Shown here in pieces: positions 63,521 to 64,000 of a stretch of 64,000 nucleotides of DNA. The DNA is taken from contig NZ_FXWK01000001.1 of assembly GCF_900177655.1 (NCBI RefSeq), positions 2,418,001-2,482,000 on the forward strand. The letters run 5' to 3'. Below the pieces are notes generated by a model. That model was not told the origin of the DNA, did not search any database, and saw only the letters and a list, made by a program, of their open reading frames with translations. The stretch comes from Devosia lucknowensis. GTDB taxonomy: Bacteria; Pseudomonadota; Alphaproteobacteria; Rhizobiales; Devosiaceae. Every line of letters starts with the position of its first letter. Positions within the stretch are counted from its first letter, which is position 1. The position numbers were made by a program, and so were the translations under genes.

Positions 63521-64000
63521 GTGACAACCTTCGACAACACCCTCAACGCCGACGGCGCCCTCATCGTCGGTGCTGGTCTCGCAGGCCTCTTCACTGCGCT
63601 CAAGCTCGCGCCGCGTCCGGTCACCGTGCTCTCGCCCAAGCCGCTCGGCACCGGCGCCTCCTCCGCCTGGGCGCAGGGCGGGGTCGCTGCGGCCATGGGT
63701 GAAGGTGACAGCCCTCATGCTCATGCGCAGGACACCGAAATGGCCGGCGCCGGCATCGTCGATCATGGCATCGCCGAAAGCGTCACGGCAGAAGCCGTAG
63801 CGCGCATCGAAGACCTCGCCCGCTGGGGCACCCCTTTCGATCGGGACGATTTCGGCAATTTCGAGCTCGGGCGCGAGGCGGCCCACTCCGCCAACCGCAT
63901 CGTCAAGGTCGAAGGTGATCGCGCCGGCTGGGCCATCATGCAGGCCATCATCGCCCAGGTGCGCAAGACGCCCTCGATCCGCGTCGTTGAAGGCATCACG
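63521..64000 (+). CDS. nadB: L-aspartate oxidase, N-terminal part
   Basis: The first 160 codons of nadB; the window ends inside it. GTG at 63521 is the start, with GGAGGAG 4 bp upstream. The FAD-binding motif [18 protein letters not shown] lies at 13-30, followed by [20 protein letters not shown] and DTEMAGAGI, typical of NadB. A second active-site arginine region begins at [11 protein letters not shown]. It oxidises L-aspartate to iminoaspartate in the first step of NAD synthesis. Partner genes nadA and nadC would be expected beyond the right edge. Confidence 0.93.
   Translation, partial: MTTFDNTLNADGALIVGAGLAGLFTALKLAPRPVTVLSPKPLGTGASSAWAQGGVAAAMGEGDSPHAHAQDTEMAGAGIVDHGIAESVTAEAVARIEDLARWGTPFDRDDFGNFELGREAAHSANRIVKVEGDRAGWAIMQAIIAQVRKTPSIRVVEGIT

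Overview
The window looks like a chromosomal segment of a GC-rich alphaproteobacterium of the Hyphomicrobiales (Rhizobiales). A Devosia/Pelagibacterium-like genome is my best guess, but this rests on gene content and is not proven. Supporting signs are a CpdR-type response regulator next to an N-formylglutamate amidohydrolase, ExoD, a DUF982 protein, an ExoD/PreP/HrpB housekeeping mix, a ROSE-like leader before hsp20, a suhB/MmgR-like small RNA, and many small GC-rich palindromic intergenic repeats. No prophage, integrase, transposase or CRISPR array was seen. Both ends are cut: the left inside a flavodoxin-fold (azoreductase-like) gene, the right inside nadB.

Layout. 1-4.4 kb: MarR regulator with a YddG-type exporter, a diguanylate cyclase, rpmJ with its own promoter and a hairpin leader, and a single-domain response regulator. 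4.4-9.7 kb: a peptide/opine-type ABC importer, oppABCDF, on the minus strand. 10-18.5 kb: a fatty-acid degradation block. fadE, fadJ, fadI and a newly noticed 52-residue membrane protein run on the minus strand; fadD and a MerR regulator run divergently. The two promoters between them each carry the same 16-bp near-palindrome over the -35 box. 18.5-27.3 kb: a YefM-YoeB module, a UVR-motif protein, a ligase/exonuclease repair pair, an esterase, ExoD, a PreP-like M16 protease and a BrnT-BrnA module. 27.4-42.7 kb: aldo/keto reductase, GntR plus Gfo/Idh/MocA oxidoreductase, a YbbA-YbbP exporter, LysR plus methyltransferase, a HerA-like ATPase, a mutarotase, HrpB and MsrB.

42.8-51.7 kb: PPOX flavoprotein, two adjacent tRNA-Val genes (CAC and GAC), CpdR, HutG, a suhB-like RNA, HisN, a TadG-TadE-TadE trio, a PldB-like hydrolase, a candidate structured RNA back-to-back with a heat-shock promoter, hsp20 and dps. 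52.2-58.5 kb: glutamate synthase gltB-gltD. 58.6-63.3 kb: DUF982, hpt, and a sugar-acid locus (UxaA-family dehydratase divergent from GntR, FucU/RbsD mutarotase and a fumarylacetoacetase-fold enzyme). 63.5 kb to the end: nadB.

The most worthwhile non-coding signals are the paired fad operators, the candidate ~165-nt RNA at 50125-50290, the ROSE-like leader of hsp20, and the rpmJ leader hairpin. I did not find a clearly new multi-gene system; the best candidates for undescribed biology are these RNA and regulatory elements, the small protein coupled to fadI, and the sugar-acid locus.
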